Source of the DNA: JAAUTS01 sp034440395
Lineage (GTDB): Bacteria; Verrucomicrobiota; Verrucomicrobiia; Methylacidiphilales; JAAUTS01
Reading direction: 5' to 3'
Assembly: GCA_034440395.1 (NCBI GenBank)
Contig: JAWXBW010000024.1
Span: 1-63,503, forward strand
Length of the DNA stretch: 63,503 nt
Shown here piece by piece: positions 34,095 through 42,920 of this stretch; position 1 is the stretch's first letter; each line of letters starts with the position of its first letter. A program made the translations under genes and the position numbers. The notes beneath the pieces were generated by a model that saw nothing but the letters and a program-made list of their open reading frames with translations, did not search any database and had not been told where the DNA came from.

Positions 34095-35798
34095 TTACCT
34101 AAACAATTGTCCCATTTTTTGTCCGAGTAGTTTGGACGCTAGGGCTAGGGATACAGCTAAAAATAGCATGGCTAATACCCCTAGGGCACAAGCGACAGAG
34201 GGTGCGATGGGTGTAATGCGTCCCATGAGGGAGTAAATGGCCTTAGTCACGGGATAGTAATCGGCCTCTTGCGCTAAAATCATGCCGCTACTCACGTCGA
34301 GCATGGCAAAGGAAAAGGTAAGAATAGTTCCGGCAATTAAGTTTGCACTTATTAAAGGGAGGCTGATTTTTAGAAGCGTTTTCCAAGGAGGGCATCCCAT
34401 GTTGGCAGAAGCTTCCTCTAAGGACACGGAAGTTTGTTGAAAGCCAGCGTAAGCCGCTCGGACGATGTAAGGTAGGCGATGAATGGCGTAAGCGATAACG
34501 AGTAGGAGGGTGGGATTTTGGCGAGGATCTAACCACTCAATCCCTGCAAAAGGAGGGCGAGTGAAGGCTACGAAGTAGGCAAAGGCTAGGACGAGGCCGG
34601 GTAGGGCGAGGGGAAGCATGGCGACAACATCAAGAAGGTTTTTTCCTTTAAAATTTTCCCGGGCGAGGAGGTAGGCTATACCGAGCCCAAGAACTAAATC
34701 AACGAGGGCGGAGGAGGTAGCATAAAAAAGGGAGTTTTTCATGCTCATGACGGTGAGCGGCAGGGAGAAGACCTCGTGATAAAATGCCGCCGACCATTCG
34801 TTAGGCATGATGCTAAAAAACCACTTAGCTGAGAACGATTGGATAATGACTCCGAGGTGGGGCAAGATGGAAACCAGAATAAAAAAGACCATGCCAGTGA
34901 CAACGAGAAAACCGGTGCGAGGTGAGAGTTTTATGGAATCGTCATAAGAAGCGGAGCGCGCCATCATGGCAAAATTACCTTCGCCCCATTTTTTACCGAT
35001 GAGAAAAAGGACAGAAACAAAAACTAAGGTCAGCACGACTAAAGCGTAACCAAGAGGATTATTTGATTGGGTAACGAGGTTAAAGATTTGGCTCGGCACG
35101 GTGGTTTGAAAATCAAACATCAGGGGGACGCCGAGATCGGTAAAAGCGGCAACGAAGACAATGGAGGCACCGGCAAAGACTCCAGGTAAGGCAAGGGGAA
35201 AGCTGATGGTGCGGAAGATATGTAAGCTGTCAGCACCGAGGTTACGAGCGGAGTCGCGAAGGCTGGGGTCGATGTTGGCTAAAGCGGCTTGGACGCTGAG
35301 ATACATGATAGGATAAAGGTGAAGAACTTGCAGGAGGATGATGCCGATAAATCCGCCTGAGCCGAACCAGTCGGGTGGGTTCTGGAGGTCGATAAGATTC
35401 CATTGGCTAAGGATAAGATTTAAGCTACCGAAGCGAGAAAAGAATTGCTTGAGCCCAATGGCACCAACGAAGGGCGGCAGGATGAGGGGGATGAGTAGGA
35501 GGGTGCTGAAAATGGCTTTCCCAGGGAAACGATAGCGTAAAAAAAGTTGAGCTAAAGGAATGGCGATGATCAGGCAAAAGGCGGTGCTGAAGATGGCGAT
35601 GAGAAGGCTGTTGAGAAAACATTCTCGATAGAAGGGGTTTTCAAAGATGATAAAAAAGTAGTCGAGGCTGAAATGAAGCTGGCTTTGTTGGCCGTTAACT
35701 GTCTCGATAAAAAATGCTCCCTTTAAAAGAAAGAAGAGGGGATAGACTAAGAATAGACCGAAGAAGAAGACTAAAAAGGGGAGAAGTATTTTTTTCAC
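34095..35798 (-). CDS. FbpB-like ABC transporter permease, two fused domains
   Basis: This 567-residue inner-membrane permease has two MetI-like domains with about twelve helices. Each has an EAA loop: the first with SLRDSARNLGADSLHIFRTISFPLALPGVFAGASIV, the second with SLEEASANMGCPPWKTLLKISLPLISANLIAG. The fused arrangement is standard for iron(III)-type (FbpB/AfuB) permeases. The ATPase and binding protein genes precede it in the same operon. Imported substrate could be ferric ion, but similar systems carry organic phosphonates, thiamine or sugars. Neighbouring sugar enzymes leave this open. Confidence 0.88.
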   Translation of the reverse strand: MKKILLPFLVFFFGLFLVYPLFFLLKGAFFIETVNGQQSQLHFSLDYFFIIFENPFYRECFLNSLLIAIFSTAFCLIIAIPLAQLFLRYRFPGKAIFSTLLLIPLILPPFVGAIGLKQFFSRFGSLNLILSQWNLIDLQNPPDWFGSGGFIGIILLQVLHLYPIMYLSVQAALANIDPSLRDSARNLGADSLHIFRTISFPLALPGVFAGASIVFVAAFTDLGVPLMFDFQTTVPSQIFNLVTQSNNPLGYALVVLTLVFVSVLFLIGKKWGEGNFAMMARSASYDDSIKLSPRTGFLVVTGMVFFILVSILPHLGVIIQSFSAKWFFSIMPNEWSAAFYHEVFSLPLTVMSMKNSLFYATSSALVDLVLGLGIAYLLARENFKGKNLLDVVAMLPLALPGLVLAFAYFVAFTRPPFAGIEWLDPRQNPTLLLVIAYAIHRLPYIVRAAYAGFQQTSVSLEEASANMGCPPWKTLLKISLPLISANLIAGTILTFSFAMLDVSSGMILAQEADYYPVTKAIYSLMGRITPIAPSVACALGVLAMLFLAVSLALASKLLGQKMGQLFR

Positions 35799-35819
35799 AA
35801 AAGCTCTTTTTGGGCTGAG

Positions 35820-36791
35820 TTAAAAGTGAAGTAAATTTTTTGCGGCCACACTGATTTGTATTTCCTGACCTTCTGGGAAGTAGTCGGGAAGCCAAGCTTT
35901 AATTTCTTCGCCATCAGAGCTGCGCAGGGCTACGTGATTCTTACTGCCTAGGTAGGAGCTGTAAATGACGGTCATGGGAATACCGTTGGAGGTGACTTCC
36001 ACTTTTTCGGGACGGAAGGCCGCTTGTTTATTTGTCTGGCAACCTAACTGGTGGGCGATTTTGGAATTGGGAGCGAGCAGGTTAATTTCGCCAATGAAGG
36101 ATGCAACGAAGGCGTTGGCAGGTTGATTGTAAATTTCGTATGGGGTGCCAATTTGTTGGATGCGGCCTGCATTCATTACGGCAATACGGTCAGCTAGGGA
36201 GAGGGCTTCTTCTTGGTCATGGGTAACGTAGAGGCTGGTGATTTTGGTTTCTGTGTGAAGTTTTTTAATTTCGTCACGCATTTCTAAGCGGAGTTTGGCG
36301 TCGAGGTTGCAGAGGGGTTCGTCAAAAAGGAGTAGGTCGGGTTGCACGGCAATGGCGCGAGCTAGGGCTACGCGCTGCTGTTGGCCTCCGGAGAGTGAGG
36401 TGGGTTTACGGTCTGCCATGTGTTCCATTTTAACTTTTTTGAGGGCGGCTAAAGTTATGTCACGGATAGTTGCAGCAGGCAGCTTACGGACACGTAAGCC
36501 ATAAGCGACATTTTCAAATACGGAGAGGTGGGGCCAGACGGCGTAATTTTGGAAAACCATAGCGGTGTTGCGTTGGTGGGGAGGGCGTCCAAGGATGGAG
36601 TGATCGCCAAAGAGAATGTCACCCTCATCTGGATGATAGAAACCTGCTAACATGCGAAGGATAGTAGTCTTACCGCAACCTGAGGAGCCGAGGAGGAAGA
36701 ACATTTCACCAGATTTGATCTCGAGGTTAACGTGATCAACGATGAGGTTGGAGTCGAATCGTTTAACGATGTTTTTTAACGTAATTTTCAT
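35820..36791 (-). CDS. FbpC-like ABC transporter ATP-binding protein
   Basis: This 323-residue ATPase has the Walker A motif GSSGCGKTTILRM, signature LSGGQQQRVALARA, Walker B LLLFDEPLCNLDA and the H-loop YVTHDQEEAL. A C-terminal TOBE domain follows from about residue 240. It overlaps the stop of the binding-protein gene by four bases (ATGA at 36788) and precedes the permease by 21 bases. It powers import by the two-domain permease. No substrate specificity can be read from this subunit. Confidence 0.93.
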   Translation of the reverse strand: MKITLKNIVKRFDSNLIVDHVNLEIKSGEMFFLLGSSGCGKTTILRMLAGFYHPDEGDILFGDHSILGRPPHQRNTAMVFQNYAVWPHLSVFENVAYGLRVRKLPAATIRDITLAALKKVKMEHMADRKPTSLSGGQQQRVALARAIAVQPDLLLFDEPLCNLDAKLRLEMRDEIKKLHTETKITSLYVTHDQEEALSLADRIAVMNAGRIQQIGTPYEIYNQPANAFVASFIGEINLLAPNSKIAHQLGCQTNKQAAFRPEKVEVTSNGIPMTVIYSSYLGSKNHVALRSSDGEEIKAWLPDYFPEGQEIQISVAAKNLLHF

Positions 36792-38146
36792 GGTGGAGCT
36801 TGGGCAGAGTCGTAGATCAGTTGGTAACGGCGAACGGCTTCATTCATCCATTGGTTAGCTAGGCGACGACTTTGTGCAGGGTCTGTCTTCCAGATAGTGC
36901 TGAGAGACATGGCTTGTTCTTCTGTAATGAGGGGTTTAGTAAATTGGGCTAGCAGGATTTTGCGCTGGGAGGGTGGAGCTTTTTGAATGGCTTCCCAAGC
37001 CTTACGTAAATGAGTATGGACATCGATTACGCTTTGACCCATGAGGTCGTTGATGACATTCCAGCGTTTGCTTCCTGTAGCTGAGCTGTAGTGAAAGGGA
37101 TAATCGAGGGTGAAGGGATTGACGGGGACGAGGAGTTGGGAGATATCGGCATCGTAGAAATAGGGAAGTATGCCCATGCGGGTGATATTGTATTTGGTCG
37201 CAGCGCCGGGGCTTCCAGTGGGTTTCATCCAGAGGGTTTGTCCTTTTTCTGACATGACGAAGTTGAGGAATTCTTGGGCGATGGGAAGGTTGGGGGCTCC
37301 TTTGAGAATGGCTATGCCGTCTGGGTTAATGATCGATACGCCAGGAGGTATTTTAAAGAGGACTTTGTCTTTACCGAGGAAGGACTGTTGTGCGAGCCCA
37401 TTCACGTCGATGGAAACGGCGTAGGCGGCATCCCCTGTGGCTACTTCCTTAGTAGGACCCGAGCTGGCGGGGAGGAAGGATTTAACGTTGCCGCTCATGC
37501 GATAGATCACGGACCACCCTCGATCCCACCCATAAGCTTGGAGGATGATTTCGTAGATCATGTGAACGGCTCCGCTTTTGCGAGGGTCGGCAGAACTGAC
37601 CCAGCCGGAGAGTTCAGGTTGGCAAAGGTCTTCCCAGCTATTGACGGGCGGTAGTTTGGCGAATTCGATTACTTTACGATTCTCTAAGATTCCGAAGGAG
37701 GAGAGAGCAGCACCGTAAAAGGTGTAGTCGGGATCGATGATGTTAAAGCCTCCGATGGATACTGGTATTTTTTTAAGAATGGGTTCTGGTAATCGGTATG
37801 GTTGTAGTTGGCCTTTACGTTTTTGACTTTCATAGGGGTCGATACCGCCGCCAAAGAAAACATCAATTTGGCAAGAGCCAGGTGTGGCTTTAAAGCCTGC
37901 ATCGATAGCTTTTTCAATCTGAGATGTGCCGCCGCCCATATCGCGCCAACGAACATGGACGGGCTCTCCGAAAGTTTCAAAGTAATGCTGTTCAAAGGCT
38001 CTTCCGAATTCGTATTGGATGCCCTCCCAATGGGGAGAGACGATGATGAGTTCTCGTTTATCTGCGGCTCGACACGAGAACGTAACATAGAAGAAGAGAG
38101 TGTAAGTAAGTAAAAAAAGGAGCCGTCGAGCGGGACGGAAGTGCAT
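36788..38146 (-). CDS. periplasmic solute-binding protein, FbpA-like
   Basis: About 452 residues from the ATG at 38146. That start gives a clear signal peptide (RPARRLLFLLTYTLFFYVTF before SCRAADKRE). The upstream in-frame extension to 38242 looks non-coding. The mature protein is a class of extracellular solute-binding protein with GGGIDPYESQKRKG and SGAVHMIYEIILQAYGW, as in iron(III)-type binding proteins. It is about 100 residues longer than classic FbpA, due to a C-terminal helical extension that includes TEEQAMSLSTIWKTDPAQS. A Cys right after the signal-peptide core could also make it a lipoprotein, but the sequence is not a good lipobox. Confidence 0.85.
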   Translation of the reverse strand: MHFRPARRLLFLLTYTLFFYVTFSCRAADKRELIIVSPHWEGIQYEFGRAFEQHYFETFGEPVHVRWRDMGGGTSQIEKAIDAGFKATPGSCQIDVFFGGGIDPYESQKRKGQLQPYRLPEPILKKIPVSIGGFNIIDPDYTFYGAALSSFGILENRKVIEFAKLPPVNSWEDLCQPELSGWVSSADPRKSGAVHMIYEIILQAYGWDRGWSVIYRMSGNVKSFLPASSGPTKEVATGDAAYAVSIDVNGLAQQSFLGKDKVLFKIPPGVSIINPDGIAILKGAPNLPIAQEFLNFVMSEKGQTLWMKPTGSPGAATKYNITRMGILPYFYDADISQLLVPVNPFTLDYPFHYSSATGSKRWNVINDLMGQSVIDVHTHLRKAWEAIQKAPPSQRKILLAQFTKPLITEEQAMSLSTIWKTDPAQSRRLANQWMNEAVRRYQLIYDSAQAPP

Positions 38147-38227
38147 GTTATGGTTATTCGGTGTTAAGGGATAAAAGTAAAGTCGAAAAAGATAGTCGTT
38201 CTCTTTTTTTTGATTTAAATAGTTGTG

Positions 38228-38728
38228 ATGGCAATTCCACAATTTTCTGCTCCTTGGAGTGTCTCGAGTAAATTTATTACACTCTTACTTAGTTTGGTTT
38301 GTTTAAGTGTACCAATTTTTATTTATGTTCTTTCTAAAAACGGAACTCCCTTTTCTCCAGCGGTTGAACTGTTAGCGGTATTGGGACCTTTTTTTGTTGT
38401 CGGGTCGGGTCTGTTTAGTGTCTTGGGTTATTCTATCAGTGAGCGAAAACTAATCATTCACCGGCCTTTTTGGAAGACTAGTTTCAAGCTAGACGGGCTA
38501 GAGGAGGCAACTTTACGGGGAGAGGATTTTCGAGTTGGGGTTCGACTCTTCGGGAGTGGCGGATTCTGGGGTTGGACAGGTTGGTTTTGGAATCGAGAGT
38601 TTGGCAGGTATCGTTTTCTTGGTACACGCTTAGAAAAGGTGGTGGTGTTACGTTGGAAGGAAAGAACCTTGGTCATAAGCCCAGAGGATGGCGCAGGGCT
38701 AATCGAGGCTGTTGATTTTAATAAATAA
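38228..38728 (+). CDS. membrane protein with bacterial PH-like domain
   Basis: About 166 residues from the ATG at 38228 (a GTG lies one codon upstream). Two membrane helices occupy roughly residues 14-33 and 44-65. A cytoplasmic C-terminal domain starts with YSISERKLIIHRPFWKTSFKLDGLEEA. The GSGGFWGWTGWFWNREFGRYRFLGT stretch and the ISPED near the end match the bacterial PH-domain pattern (bPH_5 type). Function is unknown. Its stop is directly followed by a bidirectional terminator shared with the convergent aminotransferase gene. Confidence 0.8.
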   Translation: MAIPQFSAPWSVSSKFITLLLSLVCLSVPIFIYVLSKNGTPFSPAVELLAVLGPFFVVGSGLFSVLGYSISERKLIIHRPFWKTSFKLDGLEEATLRGEDFRVGVRLFGSGGFWGWTGWFWNREFGRYRFLGTRLEKVVVLRWKERTLVISPEDGAGLIEAVDFNK

Positions 38729-38765
38729 AAAAGCCGCAGTCCTTTGCAGGAGCTGCGGCTTTTGT
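38727..38765. terminator. bidirectional Rho-independent terminator
   Basis: AAGCCGCAG (38731-38739) and CTGCGGCTT (38753-38761) form a perfect nine-base stem, with TCCT/AGGA extending it inward to a TTGC loop. A-rich sequence on the left and T-rich sequence on the right give U runs on both strands. It separates the convergent PH-domain and aminotransferase genes. Confidence 0.9.
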
Positions 38766-38792
38766 TAGGGAGGTGTAATTCCCTACTTAATA

Positions 38793-39950
38793 TTAAGAAA
38801 CGAATTTCTTAATACGTTGCATACCTTTTTCGATGTTTTCCATGCTGGTGGCGTAGGAGATGCGGATGGTTTTGTCATCCCCGAAGGCGATGCCTGGAAC
38901 AACGGCTACTTTTTCTTCTTCAAGAAGGTCTTGAGCGAATTTAGTTGAGTTCATACCCGTTTCAGAAATGTCCACGAGGAAGTAAAAAGCTCCCATAGGT
39001 TTGACATAGCTGAGAGAAGGGATGCCATCAAGAATATCGCAGACACGTGCACGGCGTTTGCCATATTCCTTAAGCATTTCCTCGACGCAATCTTGAGGGC
39101 CTTTATAGGCCGCCAAAGCACCTTTTTGGGCAAAGGATGTTGCGTTGGAGGTAGAGTGGCTTTGAAGCGATTCGATCTTAGCTGCGACATCTTTAGGTGC
39201 AGCTACGTAGCCCAGACGCCAACCTGTCATGGAGTAGGGTTTGCTAAATCCATTGATGGTTAGGGTGTTTTGGTAGATGTCTTTACTAAAGCTAGCGATG
39301 GAGCTGTGCTTGGCTCCGTCGTAAATGAGCTTCTCGTAAATTTCATCGGATAGGATGAGCATATCTTCATCCAAGGCCACATCGGCTAAGGCTGCTAGTT
39401 CATTTGCTGTGTAAACGGCACCTGTGGGATTGCCGGGGGTGTTGATGATGAGCATCTTGGTCATCGGGCTCATGTATTCTAAGAATTGATCAGGAGTGAT
39501 CTTGTAACCGTTCTCGGCTGTGGTGGGGACGATGACAGGTTCACCTCCGACGAGTTTGACCATTTCAGGATAGCTCGTCCAGTAAGGGGCTGGGATGAGA
39601 ACTTCGTCGCCAGGGTTAATGGTGGCGAGAAGGGCGTTGTAGCAAGCGTGCTTAGCTCCACAAGTGACGATGATTTGAGAAGGCTCGTAGTCGAGGTTAT
39701 TGTCAGACTTCAGTTTTTCGCTGATGGCGGTGCGCAGCTCGGGAATGCCAGCTGCGGGCGTGTATTTCGTGAAGCCAGCATCAAGCGATCCCATGGCAGC
39801 AGCTTTGATGTGCTCGGGGGTATCGAAGTCGGGTTCCCCCGCAGCGAAGGCTATAATATCCACACCCTCAGCTTTTAGGGCTTTGGCTTTGGCGTCTATG
39901 GCCAAGGTTATAGAGGGTGACAACTTTTCAACTCGTTCTGAGATTTCCAT
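38793..39950 (-). CDS. aspC: aspartate aminotransferase, class I/II
   Basis: This 385-residue PLP enzyme of fold type I transfers amino groups between aspartate (or related amino acids) and 2-oxoglutarate. The N-terminus AFAAGEPDFDTPEHI is typical of the bacterial Ib subgroup. An NTPGNPTGAVY motif holds the Asn contacting PLP. The PLP lysine lies in NGFSKPYSMTGWRLGY. It could supply aspartate for the DAP pathway encoded nearby, although they are in separate transcription units. A distinct DapL role is not supported by the sequence pattern. Confidence 0.92.
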   Translation of the reverse strand: MEISERVEKLSPSITLAIDAKAKALKAEGVDIIAFAAGEPDFDTPEHIKAAAMGSLDAGFTKYTPAAGIPELRTAISEKLKSDNNLDYEPSQIIVTCGAKHACYNALLATINPGDEVLIPAPYWTSYPEMVKLVGGEPVIVPTTAENGYKITPDQFLEYMSPMTKMLIINTPGNPTGAVYTANELAALADVALDEDMLILSDEIYEKLIYDGAKHSSIASFSKDIYQNTLTINGFSKPYSMTGWRLGYVAAPKDVAAKIESLQSHSTSNATSFAQKGALAAYKGPQDCVEEMLKEYGKRRARVCDILDGIPSLSYVKPMGAFYFLVDISETGMNSTKFAQDLLEEEKVAVVPGIAFGDDKTIRISYATSMENIEKGMQRIKKFVS

Positions 39951-40158
39951 AAGATGAAAACGTACACAAGCGAAGGGAAGGAGGCGAGTTCTTTTACAGA
40001 AAATTTTAAATAGTTGATAGTTAGGTGGTTGAAGTTGAGTAAAAAGGGGTTAAATGCTGACAGAGTCGAGTAAAGACATCAATTGGAGTAGATAAACTGG
40101 GTAGATTATTACGTTTCATGGGCTTGCACCAAGAAGTGGATGTGATCAAAGTGGCAAG

Positions 40159-40827
40159 ATGGCTTCATCAACATGGGCGGCTTTATTTGATTGGGATGGT
40201 GTGATTATCGATTCTTCTGAACGGCACGAGGAATCGTGGGAGTTATTAGCTCAAGAAGAGGGACTAGTATTGCCGGCGGATCATTTCATTAAAGGATTCG
40301 GGATGAAAAACACCTTTATCATTCCTGAATTGCTGCAATGGACACAGGAACCCCAAGAAATAAGGAGGCTCTCCTTGCGCAAGGAGGAGCTGTATCGGGA
40401 GCAGGTAATTAAGAATGGTGCAGAACCATTGCCGGGAGTGGTGACATGGCTGAAGCAATTGAAGGAGGCTGCTGTTCCTTGCGTTATTGGATCCTCAACG
40501 GAGCGATTAAATATCACGACGATTTTAGGGCAAACGGGGTTGGGTTCGTACTTTCAAGGAATTGTTTCCGCTGAAGATGTCTCTGTAGATAAGCCGCATC
40601 CTGAGGTATTTATAAAAGCGGCAGTGATGGCCGACAGAATCCCAGCTCGATGCGTGGTTTTTGAAGATGCGTTTGTCGGTATTGAGGCGGCGCGAGCTGG
40701 CGGTATGAAAGTTATTGGTGTGGCCACTACTCATCCTAAGGAGAAGCTAGGTCAAACAGATATGGCTGTGGAGCGTTTGGACGAATTAACAATTAAGATG
40801 GTTGAATCTTTGTGGACTACTTTTTAG
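40159..40827 (+). CDS. HAD-superfamily phosphatase, beta-phosphoglucomutase-like
   Basis: This 222-residue HAD hydrolase has motif I FDWDGVIIDSS with the nucleophile Asp, a C1 cap from about residue 18 to 85, motif II IGSSTE, motif III Lys in DKPHPEVF and motif IV EDAFVGIEAARAGGM. The arrangement is that of the PGMB/CbbY subgroup. The phosphorylated substrate is unknown. Its 3' end overlaps exbD by 11 bases on the opposite strand. A promoter-like TTGGAG and TTATTA lie 60-90 bases upstream. Confidence 0.88.
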   Translation: MASSTWAALFDWDGVIIDSSERHEESWELLAQEEGLVLPADHFIKGFGMKNTFIIPELLQWTQEPQEIRRLSLRKEELYREQVIKNGAEPLPGVVTWLKQLKEAAVPCVIGSSTERLNITTILGQTGLGSYFQGIVSAEDVSVDKPHPEVFIKAAVMADRIPARCVVFEDAFVGIEAARAGGMKVIGVATTHPKEKLGQTDMAVERLDELTIKMVESLWTTF

Positions 40828-41236
40828 CTGGATCATCCGTGGTGAAGGCGATGTTCCATACTTTAGCTGCCTTACAGATGTCGATCACGCGGATGATACT
40901 TTGATACGAGGTGTTCTTATCTCCTCTGAGGATAACGGCCTGATCGGGGAAATCGGCCGTGACTTTAGCTAGTATGATTTGCAGCTCTTGCGGGGTCAAG
41001 GTGCGGCGGTTAACGATGATGTCACCGGCCTGATTTACGTTCACTAGAATTTCTCCTGGCATCCGTGTGGAAGTCTCAGCCTCTTTAGCCGTAGGTAAAC
41101 TCACGCTGAGTTCGGCCTCGTAGCGTGCGATGTTCCAAGTCAATAAAAAGAAAGTTAGTAAGAACATGGCCACATCAATAAACGGAGCGAGCTGCATTTG
41201 CAAAGGCTCGGAAGCTATGTGTTTATTTAGGCGCAT
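40817..41236 (-). CDS. exbD: ExbD/TolR-family proton-channel component
   Basis: This 139-residue protein has a single membrane helix near the N-terminus. The key acidic residue is Asp21 in APFIDVAMFLLTFFLL. A periplasmic domain follows that resembles ExbD/TolR (VNVNQAGDIIVNRRTLT, then VILRGDKNTSYQSIIRVID). It follows exbB by 25 bases and together they harvest proton-motive force for a TonB-type or Tol-type partner. No tonB or tolA gene is present in the window. Confidence 0.93.
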   Translation of the reverse strand: MRLNKHIASEPLQMQLAPFIDVAMFLLTFFLLTWNIARYEAELSVSLPTAKEAETSTRMPGEILVNVNQAGDIIVNRRTLTPQELQIILAKVTADFPDQAVILRGDKNTSYQSIIRVIDICKAAKVWNIAFTTDDPAKK

Positions 41237-41261
41237 GGAAGAAAGGATAAGGTTTTTGAGA

Positions 41262-41999
41262 TCAACGTCCCTTGGCTAGGCAGTCGTAGGTTTTTACCAT
41301 AAGTTCCGTGAGGGTAGACTCAAATTCTCCGACTAAGCTCTGCACTCTCGAACGAAAAAAGGAGTAACAGATCATGGCCAGCAAACCGACGCAGAGTCCT
41401 ATGGCGGTGGAGACCAAGGCTTGCGAGACGCCCCCAGCCAGAAGCATCGTGCGCATGGGCGTGGCATCACTAGCGATGGAGCCGAAGGCACGCAAGATAC
41501 CGAAGACTGTGCCGAGTAGTCCGACGAGGGGTGCCATGACGCCCATATCCATGAGTAGAGTATTAGGTTGGTTGAGCCGCATGGTGGCGCGGTTCCCTTC
41601 TACTTCAGCGATCTCTTTGAGGGCTTCTAGGGAAGTGCCATGATTCTCCCGGGCAAATTCTAGGACTTTAGTCAGTACACGGGCGGTAGCCGTGTGATTC
41701 TGAGAGGATAGCTCTAAAAGGTCTTCTAGTTTTCTGTCCTTGAGTAGGTGGGTAGCGGTTTCATAAAACTCTGTGTCGATGATATTTGATGAGCGTAGCC
41801 AAAAAATATTAAAAATAATCAAGGTAATGACGATTAAGGAAAGAAGAGCCAAAGGAACCAATACCCATTCAGCCGACCAAACCATTTGCCAGAGGCTTAG
41901 GTTACTTGAGTCTGAGGAGCTGTTGGTTGTAGCGGCTTGGGCTAAAGTCGATAAGGTAAAGAAAATGGGGAGAAGGGTAGGTAGCTTGCTTAATCGCAT
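41262..41999 (-). CDS. exbB: ExbB/TolQ/MotA-family proton channel
   Basis: This 245-residue protein has an apparent signal peptide (KLPTLLPIFFTLSTLAQA), then three membrane helices: near residues 47-67, and two in the C-terminal conserved region that includes GVMAPLVGLLGTVFGILRAF and SQALVSTAIGLCVGLLAMICY. The conserved threonine/glycine pattern in those helices lines the proton path. A good promoter lies directly before the ATG. It pairs with exbD, and the partner that receives the energy is unknown here. Confidence 0.93.
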   Translation of the reverse strand: MRLSKLPTLLPIFFTLSTLAQAATTNSSSDSSNLSLWQMVWSAEWVLVPLALLSLIVITLIIFNIFWLRSSNIIDTEFYETATHLLKDRKLEDLLELSSQNHTATARVLTKVLEFARENHGTSLEALKEIAEVEGNRATMRLNQPNTLLMDMGVMAPLVGLLGTVFGILRAFGSIASDATPMRTMLLAGGVSQALVSTAIGLCVGLLAMICYSFFRSRVQSLVGEFESTLTELMVKTYDCLAKGR

Positions 42000-42005
42000 G
42001 CGTTA

Positions 42006-42034
42006 TCTATAGATTTAAACAAGCTTATGGTCAA
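42006..42034 (-). promoter_or_regulatory. exbB promoter with +1 at the start codon
   Basis: On the minus strand, TTGACC (42034-42029), a 17-base spacer and TATAGA (42011-42006) form a good sigma70-like promoter. The expected +1 at about 41999 is the A of the exbB ATG. The transcript is likely leaderless. Confidence 0.55.
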
Positions 42035-42151
42035 GTTGTAGCATGGATCTTTTCTGAATCTTCATGCTTTTCTAAATCTAGCCTTGTCGGAGCGTCCAGT
42101 TCCGCATAGACAGACTTAGTGATTTTTTCTCTTGAAAATGCGTCTGCAGCT

Positions 42152-42919
42152 ATGGGTCGTTGGATTATTGAGGGTGTACACTCCGCTGGAGGCATCTGTC
42201 TTCTTTTTTGTAATATCATACGCTGCCTATTCCGTTATCCGTGGCGTTGGCGTTTAATTTTAGAGCAAATTTATTTCATTGGCCTCAAATCACAATTTGT
42301 TGTCTTAACCACGGGAGCCTCCGTGGGTGCTGTGTTCGCAACGCAAGTTCATTTTCAGTTTGTTAAGTTGGGGATGGAATCCGCCGTCGGACCCACGGTT
42401 TCTGTGGCCATGTGCCGAGAATTGGGGCCTGTGCTTGCATGCTTACTTTTGGCGGGCAGAGTCGGAGCGGCCATGGCTGCAGAAATTTCCTCCATGAAAA
42501 ATACGGAGCAATTAGACGCTCTACGTGCCATGGGCGTTTACCCCATTGAATATTTGGCGGTACCCCGCTTTTTAGCGCTGTTAATTTCCGCCCCTTTACT
42601 CACAGGCATGGCTTTAGCGGTGGGGATCGGCTGTGGGTATCTAGTTGCAGTGCCGATTCTAGGAGTGGACGGTGCCTATTACATGGATAACAGTATTAAG
42701 TTCACAAATTTCATGGATGTCAGCATTGGTTTGTCTAAAGGATTTTTATTCGGCATCATTATCGCCGTTATTTCTTGTTACAAAGGGTTCAATCCTGAAA
42801 CGGGAACCGCAGGGGTTGGGCGAACCACTACAGAAGCAGTTGTTAATTCCTCTTTAGCCGTGCTCGTCTCAAATTTCTTTTTCACAATCATCTTGAATAA
42901 TCTTTTTTTGGGTAATTAG
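42152..42919 (+). CDS. mlaE: MlaE-family ABC transporter permease
   Basis: This 255-residue (from ATG 42152) permease belongs to the system that moves phospholipids between the outer and inner membranes. It has five to six membrane helices. GAVFATQVHFQFVKLG, MCRELGPVLACLLLAGRVGAAMAAEISSMKNTEQLDAL and the FNPETGTAGVGRTTTEAVV loop are characteristic of MlaE. A GTG at 42119 would add 11 residues. MlaF (42921) and an MlaD-like MCE protein follow. MlaB and MlaC homologues are absent, as is common outside Proteobacteria. Confidence 0.93.
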   Translation: MGRWIIEGVHSAGGICLLFCNIIRCLFRYPWRWRLILEQIYFIGLKSQFVVLTTGASVGAVFATQVHFQFVKLGMESAVGPTVSVAMCRELGPVLACLLLAGRVGAAMAAEISSMKNTEQLDALRAMGVYPIEYLAVPRFLALLISAPLLTGMALAVGIGCGYLVAVPILGVDGAYYMDNSIKFTNFMDVSIGLSKGFLFGIIIAVISCYKGFNPETGTAGVGRTTTEAVVNSSLAVLVSNFFFTIILNNLFLGN

Positions 42920-42920
42920 A

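Noticed and set aside
37274..37654. 126-codon frame opposite the solute-binding protein gene
   Set aside because: It is antisense to a clearly conserved gene and has no family resemblance.
38147..38242. N-terminal extension of the solute-binding protein
   Set aside because: It would place 32 hydrophilic residues before the signal peptide and remove the divergent promoter region.
39486..39878. 130-codon frame opposite the aminotransferase gene
   Set aside because: Antisense shadow. The minus-strand frame carries the complete PLP-enzyme motifs.
42084..42119. Leaderless GTG start for mlaE from TTGTCG and TAGACA
   Set aside because: The -10 matches at only three positions, and the ATG at 42152 gives a more typical MlaE N-terminus. 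The evidence is too weak to list as a promoter.
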